Assembly (NCBI GenBank): GCA_963744005.1
Contig: CAVURU010000003.1
Location: forward strand, 2,046,001 to 2,110,000
DNA: 64,000 bases
Direction of reading: 5' to 3'
Origin: Palsa-504 sp963744005
Lineage (GTDB): Bacteria > Actinomycetota > Actinomycetes > Streptosporangiales > Streptosporangiaceae
Part shown: one piece after another, positions 1 through 8,767 of the stretch
Numbering within the stretch: position 1 is the stretch's first letter
How the letters are laid out: each line of letters starts with the position of its first letter
Notes under the pieces: generated by a model
Told to the model about the DNA's origin: nothing
The model's input: only the letters and a program-made list of their open reading frames with translations
Databases searched by the model: none
Translations under genes and position numbers: made by a program

Positions 1-2
1 GG

Positions 3-260
3 CTAGTGCTTGCGGCGGCGGAGCAGCAGCAGGACGCTCACGCCGACCACGAGCGCGGCGGTCGCGGCGCCGGCCATGAGCGGGTCGATCTGGGCGACGC
101 GGTCGCGGAGGCGGCCCTTGGCCCGCTCGACGTTCCTCTTGGGGCTCACCCGGTCGGAAATGGCATCGATCGTGCTCGCGAGTTCGGCGCGGGTGCGGTC
201 AATATCCGCCACCAGCGCTTCTGAACTGACCGACTTCGACTCGGTCTGGCCGTCAGCCAT
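3..260 (-). CDS. DUF3618 domain-containing membrane protein
   Basis: Small 85-residue protein of the DUF3618 type, common in actinobacteria and of unknown role. The N-terminal half is charged and helical (DIDRTRAELASTIDAI, then SPKRNVERAKGRL). A single membrane segment follows at about residues 61-80, ending in a basic RRRKH tail that should face the cytoplasm. The ATG at 260 has GGAG about nine bases upstream. Members usually sit beside a phage-holin-like or DUF3618/PspC-type partner, which would lie beyond the left edge. The family assignment rests on the RTRAELASTIDAI pattern plus the single C-terminal helix. No function is claimed. Confidence 0.8.
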   Translation of the reverse strand: MADGQTESKSVSSEALVADIDRTRAELASTIDAISDRVSPKRNVERAKGRLRDRVAQIDPLMAGAATAALVVGVSVLLLLRRRKH

Positions 261-428
261 TGCGTGCTCCGTTCCCGACTCCGCACCCGGCTCCGTTCCG
301 GTCAGGCTGGCCCAGGTCAGGCGTGTCCTGATCAGGCCGCCTATTTTGGCACACCGGGGCGGCCGGGACGCGGCCTGGTGCCCGCGTGGCGAGTCGCGGT
401 ATGGCCGGGTGCCTTGGAGCGCGCTGGG

Positions 429-1629
429 TCACAGGCCGGCGGACCGCTGGGCGAGGAACCGGCGCTCGGCCTCGGTGCGGGCCAGGGCCAGCGCGCGCTG
501 GTAGGAGGCGCGGGCCTCGGCGTCGCGGCCGAGACGGCGCAGCAGCTCGGCGCGGGTCGAGTGCCAGTACTGGTAGCCGGGCAGGTCCAGCTCGTCGACC
601 AGGGCCAGGGCGGCGGCCGGGCCGTCGGCTTCGGCCACCGCGACCGCGCGGTTGAGCCGGATCACCGGGGAGCCGGTCCGCTCGGCCAGCGCGGTGTAGA
701 GCACGGCGATCTGCGGCCAGTCGAGCTCCTCTTCGGTCTGCAGGGAGGCGATGGCGGCCTGGATGACGTACGGGCCGCTGGGGCTGGCTTGGGCCCGGTC
801 GAGCAGGGCACGGTCGAGCAGGGCGCGGGCTTCGGCGATCTGGCGCCAGTCCCAGCGGGACCGGTCCTGGTCGGGCAGCAGGACCAGGTCCTGACCGTCG
901 AAGCGCGCGTCACGGCGAGCATCGTGCAGCAGCATCAGGGCGAGCAGGCCGAGCACCTCGGGCTGGCCGGGCAGCAGGGCGGCCAGGACGCGGCCGAGCC
1001 GGATGGCGTCGGCGGCCAGGCTGGGCCGGTCCTGGTCGCCATAGCCTTCGTTGAACACGAGGTAGATCACGGCCAGGACAGCACCGAGCCGTTCGGCCAA
1101 CCGGGGACCGGAGGGGACGCTGAACGGGATGCCGGCCAGCTTGATCTTGGCCTTCGCCCGGGTCAGCCGGCGCTTCATGGTGTCGGGCGGGACCAGGAAG
1201 GCCCGCGCGATGTCCTCGGTGGGCAGGCCGCCCACGGCGCGCAGCGTCAGCGCGACCTGGGCCTCGGTGGCCAGGGCGGGGTGGCAGCACGTGAAGATGA
1301 GCTCGAGCCGCTCGTCGGGGATCACGGTGACCTCCGCTGGGCCGGTGGCATCCGGATCGCTGAGGTCCGCAGCGAGCAACGGGAGCTTGGCGGCCAGGAC
1401 ACGGTCGCGGCGCAGCCGGTCGATGGCCCGGCGGCGCGCCGCGGTGACCAGCCAGGCGGCCGGGTTGTCGGGCAGGCCGTCGGACGGCCAGCGGCGGGCC
1501 GCGATGGCGAAGGCCTCCGCCGCGGACTCCTCGGCCAGGTCGAAATCGCCGAGGTAGCCGATGAGCGAGGCCAGCAGCCGGCCCCGACTCATCGCGGAAG
1601 ACCTGCTCGACCTGGTCCGGGTGGCTCAC
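429..1629 (-). CDS. ECF sigma factor, DUF6596/ECF42 type (one-base frameshift near its start)
   Basis: Extracytoplasmic-function sigma factor with the C-terminal TPR-like extension of the ECF42/DUF6596 group. Region 2 shows DFDLAEESAAEAFAIAARRW and AWLVTAARRRAIDRLRR. Region 4 follows with LPTEDIARAFLVPPDTMKRRL, and the remaining 200 or so residues are helical repeats (AALALVDEL, RRLGRDAEARASYQRAL). The conserved start GTG at 1629 reads SHPDQVEQVFRDE and then leaves frame. Removing one base near 1586 restores FRDEWGRLLASL, the family consensus. The next ATG (1592) would lack this helix. The gene lies ten bases downstream of a YciI gene, the usual ECF42 partner. The indel may be a sequencing error. 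Confidence 0.88.
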
Positions 1630-1639
1630 GCCGGGTCGC

Positions 1640-1984
1640 TCAGGCCGGGCCGGTCACGACGGGCCGGATCTCCACTGAGCCGCCGAGGCGGACGGCCGGG
1701 ATCCGGGCTGCGACGTCGGTGGCCTGGTCCAGGTCGTCGGCCTCCAGCAGGTAGAAGCCGCCGAAGATCTCCTTGGTGTCGGCGAACGGGCCGTCCGTGA
1801 CGAGCAGCTGGTCACCGGACTGGCGCACGGTGGTGGCCGTCTCCACCGGGTGCAGGGCGGCGCCGCCGACCATGCCCGGGACTTCCCGGAGGGCCAGGTA
1901 CTCGCGGTGCACGGCTTCGGCCTCGGGCGGGGCGAGCGCCTCGGCCGCGCCGGGCTTGGTGTAGATCAGCAGGGCGTACTGCAT
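1640..1984 (-). CDS. YciI-family (DGPF) protein, sigma-factor partner
   Basis: 114-residue YciI/DGPF-domain protein (the family sometimes annotated PhnB-like or YCII). It carries the signature TDGPFADTKEIFGGFYLLEA and the N-terminal MQYALLIYTKPGA. The start ATG at 1984 has AAGGAG seven bases upstream. It is first in a two-gene unit with the ECF sigma factor that begins ten bases after its stop, an arrangement seen again and again for ECF42 sigma factors in actinobacteria. DGPF proteins are thought to act as accessory or sensory factors for the sigma factor. That role is inferred from neighbourhood and is not visible in the sequence. Confidence 0.9.
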   Translation of the reverse strand: MQYALLIYTKPGAAEALAPPEAEAVHREYLALREVPGMVGGAALHPVETATTVRQSGDQLLVTDGPFADTKEIFGGFYLLEADDLDQATDVAARIPAVRLGGSVEIRPVVTGPA

Positions 1985-2065
1985 GAGCGGCTCCTTGATC
2001 AGTCGTTGTTCTGATGGATGACGAACGAGGCCGGGCGGTGGGGACAGTCGGCCCGTTGCGCCGGC

Positions 2066-2671
2066 TTAGGTCCTGACGGGGCGGTAGGCCGCGACGAGGG
2101 GCAGGAACAGGTCGTCGACGATCACCATGAGCCGTGCGGGTGTCACGGGCTTGAGGGTCATGAGCAGGTCGTGGCGCATGAGGTCGAAGGGCAGGGCCAA
2201 GACGGCGGGCGGGGTGCGGTCCAGGTCGATCTCGCCTCGCTCGTGGGCCCGGCGGAAGATGATCTCGGCCCGGTTCGGCCGGTCACTGAGCAGGCGGGCA
2301 CGTACGTCCGCCGGGGTGAGCCCGCTGCTGGCCAGCAGGCCGGCAAACGCGGCGGTGATGACCACGGTGAAGGAGTAGCGCGTGTCGTTGATGGCACCGA
2401 GCACGGCGAGCATGTCATCGCGCAGGCTTCCGGTGTCCGGCACCGCGATCGGATGCAGCCGGCCGTAGTGCGCGATGGCGGCCATGGCCAGCTCGTCCTT
2501 ACCCGACCAGCGCCGGTAGAGCACGGCGACGCCAGTCTTGGCCCGGGCGGCGACCGACTCCATGGTCAGCCGGGCGAAGCCCGCCTCGACCAGTTCCTCC
2601 CACGCGGCGTCGAGCAGGGCGGCCTCGAGTTCCTCGCCCCGTCGCCGCTGCCGGCGTAGCTGGCTGGTCAC
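2066..2671 (-). CDS. TetR/AcrR-family transcriptional repressor
   Basis: 201-residue TetR-family regulator. The N-terminal helix-turn-helix lies at about residues 15-62: LLDAAWEELVEAGFARLTME, then SVAARAKTGVAVLYRRWSGK, matching the TetR recognition-helix pattern (VAxxAGVxxxxLYRRW). The C-terminal ligand domain is variable, as expected. The gene is divergent from a DHA2-type MFS exporter, with 125 bp between the starts holding two near-identical 22-bp inverted repeats. The likely job is repression of that exporter, and probably of itself, relieved by an exported compound. The ligand cannot be predicted. Confidence 0.9.
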   Translation of the reverse strand: MTSQLRRQRRRGEELEAALLDAAWEELVEAGFARLTMESVAARAKTGVAVLYRRWSGKDELAMAAIAHYGRLHPIAVPDTGSLRDDMLAVLGAINDTRYSFTVVITAAFAGLLASSGLTPADVRARLLSDRPNRAEIIFRRAHERGEIDLDRTPPAVLALPFDLMRHDLLMTLKPVTPARLMVIVDDLFLPLVAAYRPVRT

Positions 2672-2707
2672 GCCACTCAGGATAGCCAGCGGCCGTTCGG
2701 ATTCCTA

Positions 2708-2729
2708 TAAGAGAGGCTTGTCTTTCTTA
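2708..2729. promoter_or_regulatory. Operator-like inverted repeat 1 (TetR/MFS intergenic region)
   Basis: Half-sites TAAGAGA (2708-2714) and TTTCTTA (2723-2729) are separated by 8 bp and match as an inverted repeat at 6 of 7 positions. The site has the same half-site and spacer as the element at 2756-2777 and lies on the regulator side of the divergent region. Assignment to the adjacent TetR protein is inference. Confidence 0.6.
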
Positions 2730-2755
2730 TTTTGCTGCCGTAGGCTCCGGATCGT

Positions 2756-2777
2756 TAAGAGATGAAAGGTTCTCTTA
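2756..2777. promoter_or_regulatory. Operator-like inverted repeat 2 (perfect), just upstream of the MFS gene
   Basis: TAAGAGA (2756-2762), 8-bp spacer, TCTCTTA (2771-2777): a perfect 7-bp inverted repeat. It ends 19 bp before the exporter ATG at 2797, so a bound repressor would block transcription start or ribosome loading. Its centre is 48 bp from that of the matching copy at 2708-2729. Confidence 0.68.
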
Positions 2778-2796
2778 TTTTCTGGAGGAAGGCGTC

Positions 2797-4359
2797 ATGG
2801 CTGCTGGCACAACTCCCGCCCCGGGCCCTGCTCCGGGTTTCGGCTCGGCTGCGGGTTCAGGCCCGGCTTCGGGCTCCGGCTCGGGTCCGGACCGGCTCGA
2901 CCCGCAGCTGATCAAGAGCGCCATGATTCTCGTCGTCGGCGCCCTGGCCGTCATCTTCGACACCACGATCGTGGCCGTCGCGCTGCACACACTGGCCACC
3001 GACCTGCAAACGTCGGTGACGACCATCCAGTGGGTGTCGACCGGGTACCTGCTGGCGCTCGGCATCGCGGTGCCGCTGTCGGCGTGGGGACTGCAGCGCT
3101 TCGGCGGCAAGCGGCTGTGGATGTCCGGCCTGGTCGTCTTTCTGGTCGGCTCGATCGGGTCCAGCCTGGCCTGGAACGCCGGCTCGCTCATCGCCTGGCG
3201 GGTCGTCCAGGGCCTCGGCGGCGGCATCTTGCTCCCGTTGCTGACCACGCTGATCATGCAGGCTGCCGGGGGCAAGGCGCTGGGCCGGACCGTCACCATC
3301 ATCGCCATGCCCGCCCTGCTCGGCCCGATTCTCGGCCCGCTGGTCGGCGGCGCGATCCTGACCCATCTGAGCTGGCGGTTCATGTTCTGGGTCAACGTGC
3401 CGTTCTGCCTGGTCGGCCTGTACCTGGCCGGGCGGCACATGCCCGCCGACGCACCGGGCCCGGCCGAGCCGAAGGCGCACCTGGACGTGCCGGGACTGGC
3501 CATGCTGGCCCCGGGCATCGCGGCCGTCGTCCTCGGCCTGAGCAACGCGGGCCTGGCGGCCGGGTTCGCGCACCCGGATGTGATCGTGCCGCTGGTAATC
3601 GGCGTGGCGCTGCTGGCCACGTTCACCTGCTACGCGCTGCGGCGTACTGGCCCGCTGGTCGACGTGCGGCTGTTCGGCCGGCGCCCGGTGGCCTCGGCCT
3701 CGGCGGTGCTGTTCTTCTCCGGCTTCGCCCTGTACGGAGCAATGCTGCTACTGCCGCTGTACTACCAGGACGTACGCGGCGTGACCCCGCTGACGGCCGG
3801 GATCATGCTGGTCCCCCAGGGCGTGGGGGCGCTGCTGTCCCGGGGGCTGGCCGGACGGCTCACCGACTCGATCGGGGCCCGCTGGATCACGGTAGGCGGC
3901 TTCGTCATCGTGGCCGCTTCGACGGTGCCGTTCGCCTTGGCCGGGACGAGCACCAACTACTGGCTGCTGGCCTTCTGGCTGGTGCTGCGCGGGTTCGGGC
4001 TCGGGGCGGTGACCATTCCGGTGATGGCGGTCGCGTTCCTGGGGCTGGACCGAGCGGAGATCCCCCACGCCAGCGTGCTGACCCGTACCGTGCAGCAGAT
4101 CGGCGGATCGTTCGGCACGGCCGTGCTGGCGGTCATCCTGTCCAGCGCGGTCGACGCGCATCCGGGGCACCTGAGCACAGCGTTCGACATCGCGTTCTGG
4201 TGGGCCACCGGGTTCTCGGTGGTGGCCGTGCTGCTCGCGCTGTGGCTGCCTGGGGCGCCGCGGCGGTCTGTGGCGGCGGCAGGCCAGCCGAGTGGCGCTC
4301 CGGCTCCGGGTTCCGGTTCCGGTTCCGGCTCCGGCTCCGGCTCCGGCTCCGGACGCTGA
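2797..4359 (+). CDS. DHA2-family (EmrB/QacA-like) MFS drug exporter
   Basis: 520-residue multidrug exporter of the 14-helix DHA2 family. It shows VIFDTTIVAVALHTLATDLQ at the first helix, WVSTGYLLALGIAVPLSAW at the second, the GGKRLW loop, RVVQGLGGGILLPL and the motif-C-like ALLGPILGPLVGGAI. The start ATG at 2797 has GGAGGAAG seven bases upstream. Both ends are odd. About 35 residues of Ala/Gly/Pro/Ser precede the first helix, and the C-terminus is a (Ser-Gly)n run encoded by a tandem GGTTCC/GGCTCC hexamer at about 4309-4355. Neither tail is part of the conserved fold. Expression is probably controlled by the divergent TetR protein. Confidence 0.93.
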   Translation: MAAGTTPAPGPAPGFGSAAGSGPASGSGSGPDRLDPQLIKSAMILVVGALAVIFDTTIVAVALHTLATDLQTSVTTIQWVSTGYLLALGIAVPLSAWGLQRFGGKRLWMSGLVVFLVGSIGSSLAWNAGSLIAWRVVQGLGGGILLPLLTTLIMQAAGGKALGRTVTIIAMPALLGPILGPLVGGAILTHLSWRFMFWVNVPFCLVGLYLAGRHMPADAPGPAEPKAHLDVPGLAMLAPGIAAVVLGLSNAGLAAGFAHPDVIVPLVIGVALLATFTCYALRRTGPLVDVRLFGRRPVASASAVLFFSGFALYGAMLLLPLYYQDVRGVTPLTAGIMLVPQGVGALLSRGLAGRLTDSIGARWITVGGFVIVAASTVPFALAGTSTNYWLLAFWLVLRGFGLGAVTIPVMAVAFLGLDRAEIPHASVLTRTVQQIGGSFGTAVLAVILSSAVDAHPGHLSTAFDIAFWWATGFSVVAVLLALWLPGAPRRSVAAAGQPSGAPAPGSGSGSGSGSGSGSGR

Positions 4360-4376
4360 CATGCCCCCGGCCGACG

Positions 4377-6191
4377 TCAGATCGGGTAGCGGGTGGGCCT
4401 GGTGGTGTAGGCGCGGCCGGCCGGCGTGCGCCAGACCAGGAGACCGGGCTCGGGCTGTTCAAGGTGCCATCCCTGGGCTTGCTTGGCTCGGTGATGGTGG
4501 CGGCACAGCGGGGCCAGGTCACACTCGCAGGTAGGGCCGCCCTGGTCCCAGGGGATGGTGTGGTCCAAGTCGCAGCGAGCCGCCGGGCGGGAGCAGCCCG
4601 GAGCGGTACAGGTCGCGTTGCGAGCCCGGATCAGATGCTGGAGTTTGCGGCTCGGGTGGTAGCCGGCCTCGGCTCTGGAGTGGTCACAGGACCCGTGGGC
4701 GATCGGGGTCATGGCCAGGCCAGGGTGACTGGCTGGCGGATCGGGTTCTTGAGGTGGGGACGGATCGGGTCCTTGAGGTGCGGGTGGATCGGGATCGGGG
4801 AGGAGGCTGGGCGGCGGGTGGCGGCCGGGAAGGCAGGCGTGGGCCGCGGCGGTGCCATCGTCGTTCAAGGCGGTGAGGCACCATCGGGAACGGGGATGGC
4901 GAGCGGCGGCTTGGACCAGGGCACGAGCGTCGTCGCTGTCCAGCGGTCCGTAGCCGTCGGCTTCGCCAGCAGGGCCGGACCGGCCCCGCCAGACGGTCAG
5001 CGGGATGGTGATGTTAACCATTGCGGCCAGGCTCGGACCGGCGTCCCGGGCAGGAGCTGGCCCGGGCCCCGGAGCAGGCGCGGACCCGGAGGCCGGAGCG
5101 GGACCGGGGGCCGGCGCAGGACCAGGTCCACTGGGTCGTCCGGGCGGCTCGGCTCCGGCTGAGGTGGAGTCGGCATCAGACGGCCCGGGATCAGGATGCT
5201 CGGGTCCGGGATGCTCGGGGTCGGCGGGCGCGGGGTGCTCGGGGTTGGCGGGTGCTCGGGCCGGATCGGGAGCAAGGTGGCGGCTGTCGCGCTCTTGGAG
5301 GAGGTCCAGGTAGGCGCGGACGCGCAGCTCATCCAGGGTGCCGGGTACGCCCGCCGCCCGCAGGTCCAGGGCCCGCTGCTCGATGTGCTGCCAGGACGCG
5401 AGGGCCTCGTCGGAGGGAAGCTCGCGGGCGACCATCCCGCCGTTACCCGAGGACTCCCGGAACCGGCGGACCTGAGTATCGCGCTTGGCGGCTTCCTTTT
5501 GCTTACGGACGCCTTCCAGGTCGAGCTTGAGGACCAGCTTGCGAGACGCATGGCGCAGCTCACCGTAGGTCAGGCCCGGAGCCTGCTCGGAAAGCAGTTC
5601 ATCGGCGCGGGCCAGATCCTCGGGACCGAGGATGGCGGTCTCCTCATCGATGATCCGGACGTGGACGGGATGGATCCGGCCCGCGCCCAGCGCGGCAAAG
5701 GTCCTGGGGAGCCGCTCGGTGACGGTGGTGGCGAACTCGATCTGGGCCGCCGCAGAGAACGGGGTCAGGTGGAGCTCCGCGGCCAGCTCATCGGCGGCAA
5801 ACTCCGCAGAGGTGCCGCCGCCCGGACCGCGGCGGGCCGGACGGCGGGACGCGAATTCGGCCATCGCGGCCATCTGGGTCCAGGCGGCTCGGGATTCCAG
5901 CCGGCGAGCCGCGGAGATGATCCCGACCAGCTGGTCATCCGAACAGCCCTTCAGCCCGGCGCCGTCATCGCCGGTGACCGTGTTCACGATGACCGACAGG
6001 AGGGCGCCGGGAGCCATCGTGTCGGCTTCACCGTTCTGCGCGAAACCGGCCAGGTTCAGCTGCTCGGCGGGGAGGGTGACGAACAGGCCCTGCTCAGCGG
6101 GAAAGCCTCCCAGCTCCCCGGAACCCGGCAACGGCACGAAGCGGCCAGGCTTCTCGCCGTCGTACCCGGGATCGGGGAGAGGGATGGTCAT
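4377..6191 (-). CDS. DUF222 / HNH endonuclease-signature protein (13E12-like)
   Basis: 604-residue member of the large actinobacterial DUF222-HNH (13E12 repeat) family. The DUF222 helical region spans roughly residues 70-300 (e.g. LHLTPFSAAAQIEFATTVTE). A low-complexity Pro/Ala/Gly/Ser linker follows at about 310-395, then a second low-complexity Pro/Asp stretch. The C-terminal HNH nuclease has Cys pairs and catalytic-type histidines (ATCTAPGCSRPAARCDLDHT, then CRHHHRA). The start ATG at 6191 has an AAGGGAAGA-like ribosome site. Such genes are often multicopy and may be mobile or domesticated. No partner gene is apparent, and the function is unproven in general. Confidence 0.9.
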   Translation of the reverse strand: MTIPLPDPGYDGEKPGRFVPLPGSGELGGFPAEQGLFVTLPAEQLNLAGFAQNGEADTMAPGALLSVIVNTVTGDDGAGLKGCSDDQLVGIISAARRLESRAAWTQMAAMAEFASRRPARRGPGGGTSAEFAADELAAELHLTPFSAAAQIEFATTVTERLPRTFAALGAGRIHPVHVRIIDEETAILGPEDLARADELLSEQAPGLTYGELRHASRKLVLKLDLEGVRKQKEAAKRDTQVRRFRESSGNGGMVARELPSDEALASWQHIEQRALDLRAAGVPGTLDELRVRAYLDLLQERDSRHLAPDPARAPANPEHPAPADPEHPGPEHPDPGPSDADSTSAGAEPPGRPSGPGPAPAPGPAPASGSAPAPGPGPAPARDAGPSLAAMVNITIPLTVWRGRSGPAGEADGYGPLDSDDARALVQAAARHPRSRWCLTALNDDGTAAAHACLPGRHPPPSLLPDPDPPAPQGPDPSPPQEPDPPASHPGLAMTPIAHGSCDHSRAEAGYHPSRKLQHLIRARNATCTAPGCSRPAARCDLDHTIPWDQGGPTCECDLAPLCRHHHRAKQAQGWHLEQPEPGLLVWRTPAGRAYTTRPTRYPI

Positions 6192-6290
6192 GGTCTTCCC
6201 TTCAAAGGGACTATCTTGAGAAGACTCTATCGACTACCTATGACATTCTTCCGTTGTTGTCGAACACAATTTTTATTAGCTCAGCTCAGC

Positions 6291-6809
6291 TCAGCGGGAC
6301 TGGTCGGCGCCGATGGCCTGGATCAGGGTGGGCCAGGTGGCCTGGAGGCCGGGGTGGAGGTCGCCGTGGTCGCCGACCTCTTCGGCGGGCACCCACTGAA
6401 CGCCTTCGGTCTCCCAGGCCGCCGCCGGGGCCACCACGACCGCGGGCAGGCGGCCGCCGGCGGGCTCGACTCGGACGGCGAAGGTGCGGTAGGACCAGCC
6501 GCAGCCGTGCGTGCAGGGCGCCTCGAGCTCGGCGGTGATAGCCCCGGAGGTGACGTCGATGCCGCAGATCTCCTCGCCGGTCTCGCGCACGGCGGCGTCC
6601 CACGGTGTCTCGCCGACGTCGATCGCGCCGCCGAAGGTCGACCAGGTACCGCCCGCGGCGACCTGCCTGGAGCGATGGCTGAGCAGGACCCAGGCGCGGC
6701 CGTCCGGGGTTACCGCCCAGGGCAGGATGCCGGCGGCGCCGCGCGGGCCCCAGTGGCGGCCGACATGGCAGTACCGGAACCGTTCGTCCGTCGTGCCATG
6801 CTCACTCAC
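6291..6809 (-). CDS. NUDIX hydrolase
   Basis: 172-residue NUDIX-fold pyrophosphohydrolase. The NUDIX box (G-x5-E-x7-REUxEExGU) is present as GAIDVGETPWDAAV followed by RETGEEICGI at about residues 78-101, with the metal-binding Glu residues intact. GTG at 6809 is the likely start, with AGGTGAG seven bases upstream. The N-terminus GILPWAVTPDGRAWVLLSHR resembles NUDIX proteins acting on nucleotide sugars or damaged nucleotides. The substrate cannot be told. The gene stands alone between the HNH gene and the HTH gene. Confidence 0.9.
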   Translation of the reverse strand: MSEHGTTDERFRYCHVGRHWGPRGAAGILPWAVTPDGRAWVLLSHRSRQVAAGGTWSTFGGAIDVGETPWDAAVRETGEEICGIDVTSGAITAELEAPCTHGCGWSYRTFAVRVEPAGGRLPAVVVAPAAAWETEGVQWVPAEEVGDHGDLHPGLQATWPTLIQAIGADQSR

Positions 6810-6952
6810 GGCTGCTCACCTCTCCCGGGTCCGGCGGGGTCACCACGGCCAGCCGTGCGGCGGTGACCCAGTGCCAACGGGGCTTGAACTGGGGCAACAC
6901 CGGCACCGAGCAAAACCTTCCGGGAGTAAGGGGCACCGACGTCATGGCCAAG

Positions 6953-7555
6953 CTAGCGGTCGGCTCCCGGCCCGGCCGGGCCGACCCTGGTGTCGGCGGT
7001 GATCACGTTCCAAGAGGCGAGGACGGCCTGCAGTTCGTCTTCGAGACCCATCGGGTTCAGGACGTTCCAGGCCCGGGCCAGGGCCCGGTCATGGTCGGTG
7101 CCGCGGGGAAACAGCTTCTCGCCTTTCAGCTGGACGGTCGGCTGGAAGGCGCGGGCGACGGCCACCACGGCCTGGACCTTGTCGGCCAGGGCGGTCATCT
7201 CGCCGATCTCATCCGGCGTGTTGCGCCCGATGGTGGCCAGGACGCCGATGACCTCGGGCACTTCGGGCGGCGGCGCTGTCGCGGGCTCGCTCGCGCTGGC
7301 GGCCAGGTCGCCGCCCGCCAGGAACCGGTCGATCGATCCGGGCTCCAGTCCGTAGGCGCCCTCTATCTCGAGGAGGACAGCGGGCTTGTAGCTCGAGCGC
7401 CTGCCGAGCTCGATGTCGCTGAGGACACGGTAGAGACCGGGACACCGCTCCTGGGCGAAGAGCTTCCGGTTGCGGTAACGGGGGTCCAATTCAAGGCGCC
7501 GGCGGACGAGACTCCCGCCCAGGCGTTCCCATGCTGCGCTCGGGCGGCTCGGCAT
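6953..7555 (-). CDS. XRE-like helix-turn-helix protein
   Basis: 200-residue protein whose N-terminal 70 residues look like a Cro/C1-type helix-turn-helix: AWERLGGSLVRRRLELDPRY, then LYRVLSDIELGRRSSYKPAVLLEIEGAYGL. The pattern LSDIExGRR...LxxIExAYGLxPGSI is the classic XRE one. The rest is Ala-rich and helical without a recognised domain. It lies 100 bp outside the left boundary of the tRNA-bounded element at 7659-12273, so it may be an element-associated regulator left outside or an unrelated host gene. It has no clear operon partner. Confidence 0.7.
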   Translation of the reverse strand: MPSRPSAAWERLGGSLVRRRLELDPRYRNRKLFAQERCPGLYRVLSDIELGRRSSYKPAVLLEIEGAYGLEPGSIDRFLAGGDLAASASEPATAPPPEVPEVIGVLATIGRNTPDEIGEMTALADKVQAVVAVARAFQPTVQLKGEKLFPRGTDHDRALARAWNVLNPMGLEDELQAVLASWNVITADTRVGPAGPGADR

Positions 7556-7658
7556 GGTTGCTAGCGTTCCTCGGCCTTACAGACGGCAAACCGAAACGCG
7601 GCGTATGTGATATTCGCGGCATTGTTGCCCCGGAAGGCGGCATCGTGGCCGCAGATGT

Positions 7659-7682
7659 GAGTGCGGGCGGGGGGATTTGAAC
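7659..7682. repeat. Left attachment site (24-bp copy of tRNA-Leu 3' end)
   Basis: Identical over 24 bp to 12250-12273, the T-arm and acceptor end of tRNA-Leu(TAG) plus three flanking bases. Identity stops at both ends (t/c at 7658/12249 and t/c at 7683/12274). There is no intact tRNA here, only the 3' fragment, which is what attL or attR duplication leaves behind. Confidence 0.75.
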
Positions 7683-7794
7683 TCCTGTCCGCACGGGCCA
7701 CCGGGTACCAGCAAGCCGCGTTGAAACGCTTCTCTGATCAGGCGTTCCGTCGCCGCGGGCGCCCCCTTTCGAGCATCCGGACTCCCCCCGCGCC

Positions 7795-7814
7795 AGTGTC
7801 ACGGCAAGTGTCAC
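7795..7814. repeat. Paired AGTGTCAC direct repeats near the left att site
   Basis: Two 8-bp copies of AGTGTCAC (7795-7802 and 7807-7814) are separated by 4 bp and lie 112 bp inside the left att core. Short direct repeats at this distance resemble arm-type integrase or excisionase sites. The assignment is inference. The whole stretch 7556-7877 otherwise contains no convincing gene. Confidence 0.35.
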
Positions 7815-7877
7815 TCGGCGGCTTCGCCATGCCCTTAATCCGCGGCTCGGCCGGGTGCAGCAACAGCCGGCCGGCCC

Positions 7878-8299
7878 TTGATCCATCCCCTGCACAGAGG
7901 ACAGACCACGACCCCCATCATCCCCGACCAGAAGGCCGCCACGATCACCGATCGCGTCCGGCTCGCCAACTGCCCGGTGTGCTGGCAGGAGCCAGGCAAG
8001 CCGTGCACCTACGGGGTGCCGCCCGGTGACCACCTGGCCCGATGGCAGCGAGCAGAGAGACGCGGTCCATCGGCCGCGAGGACCTGGCCGCCGTCGTCTC
8101 GGGCCTCGACATCATGGGCGGGCACATCGTCATCCGGACCGAGGAGGAGGCGAAGCTCCGGGCGGAAGAGCTGACCGACACCGGGCACTTGCTCCAGGCT
8201 TCGGGTTTCATCATCCCGGAGATGCGTGGCCTGGTCTCGCTTCACGAGGTCTGGGGCGAGGTCGCCGACCTGCTCGAGGCGGAAGCCGAGGCCCAGTAA
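7878..8299 (+). pseudogene. AICE-type small zinc-motif protein, frameshifted
   Basis: Two overlapping frames join to one protein. The first reads ATITDRVRLANCPVCWQEPG, then KPCTYGVPPGDHLARWQRAE. The second, from about 8070, reads IGREDLAAVVSGLDIMGGHI and on to HEVWGEVADLLEAEAEAQ, ending at 8299. Adding one base near 8070 fuses them (RRG-IGREDL). The CPVCxxxPGKPC motif followed by GDHLARWxxAERRG is typical of short proteins carried by integrative elements and plasmids of actinomycetes. The stop overlaps the ATG of the next gene (TAATG), so they form an operon. Function unknown. The start at 7878 is a guess. Confidence 0.55.
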
Positions 8300-8743
8300 T
8301 GGCCTGGATCCGGGCCGCCGTTCTCGCCGCCGTGCCGGTCGCCGCGGTGGCCGTCATCGCCGGCGTAGTCAGCTACTCCCATATTGAGGCCCTCGGCCTG
8401 CAGACTGGGCAGACGATCACCGACGCGAGGCTGCTCCCGCTCGCGGTCGACGGCCTCATAGTCGCGGTCCGTGGTCCTGCTGGCCGGGTCCTGGCTCGGC
8501 TGGATCGGGGTCGCCGGGACGCTCTACGCCAACGTGATGTCCGGCCTACCGCGCGGACCACTCGCGGCCACCGTGGCGGCCTGGCCCGCGGTCGCGTTCA
8601 CCGTCGCCAGCTTCATGCTCGAGCGCCTTGAGATGCCCGCGCTTCTTCGCCGTCCAGTACGCCCCGATGCTCGGACATGTCCAGGTTGTTCCCTCTCTGG
8701 ACAGGCCCTGCGCTCCGGCGGTTACATGGCAGCCATCGAATAG
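8299..8743 (+). pseudogene. DUF2637 membrane protein remnant (AICE/plasmid type), frameshifted
   Basis: DUF2637 proteins are multi-helix membrane proteins carried by actinomycete integrative elements and often encoded near spread/transfer genes. The first part (ATG at 8299) reads IRAAVLAAVPVAAVAVIAGV and ALGLQTGQTITDARLLPLAV. At about 8470 the frame breaks and continues as VVLLAGSWLGWIG, then TLYANVMSGLPRGPLAATVA and FTVASFMLER. Together these give the four-helix DUF2637 core. The sequence after 8630 no longer looks like the family, so the C-terminal half is probably lost. The start overlaps the stop of the upstream zinc-motif gene. Confidence 0.65.
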
Positions 8744-8767
8744 CACGGACAGGCAATATCAGCCAAA

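Noticed and set aside
7491..8033. Minus-strand frame across the left att site, ending VQIPPPA-like, as a possible integrase tail
   Set aside because: The VQIPPP-like text is only the translation of the tRNA 3' end. No tyrosine recombinase motif (R, HxxR, Y) is visible, so an integrase cannot be supported.
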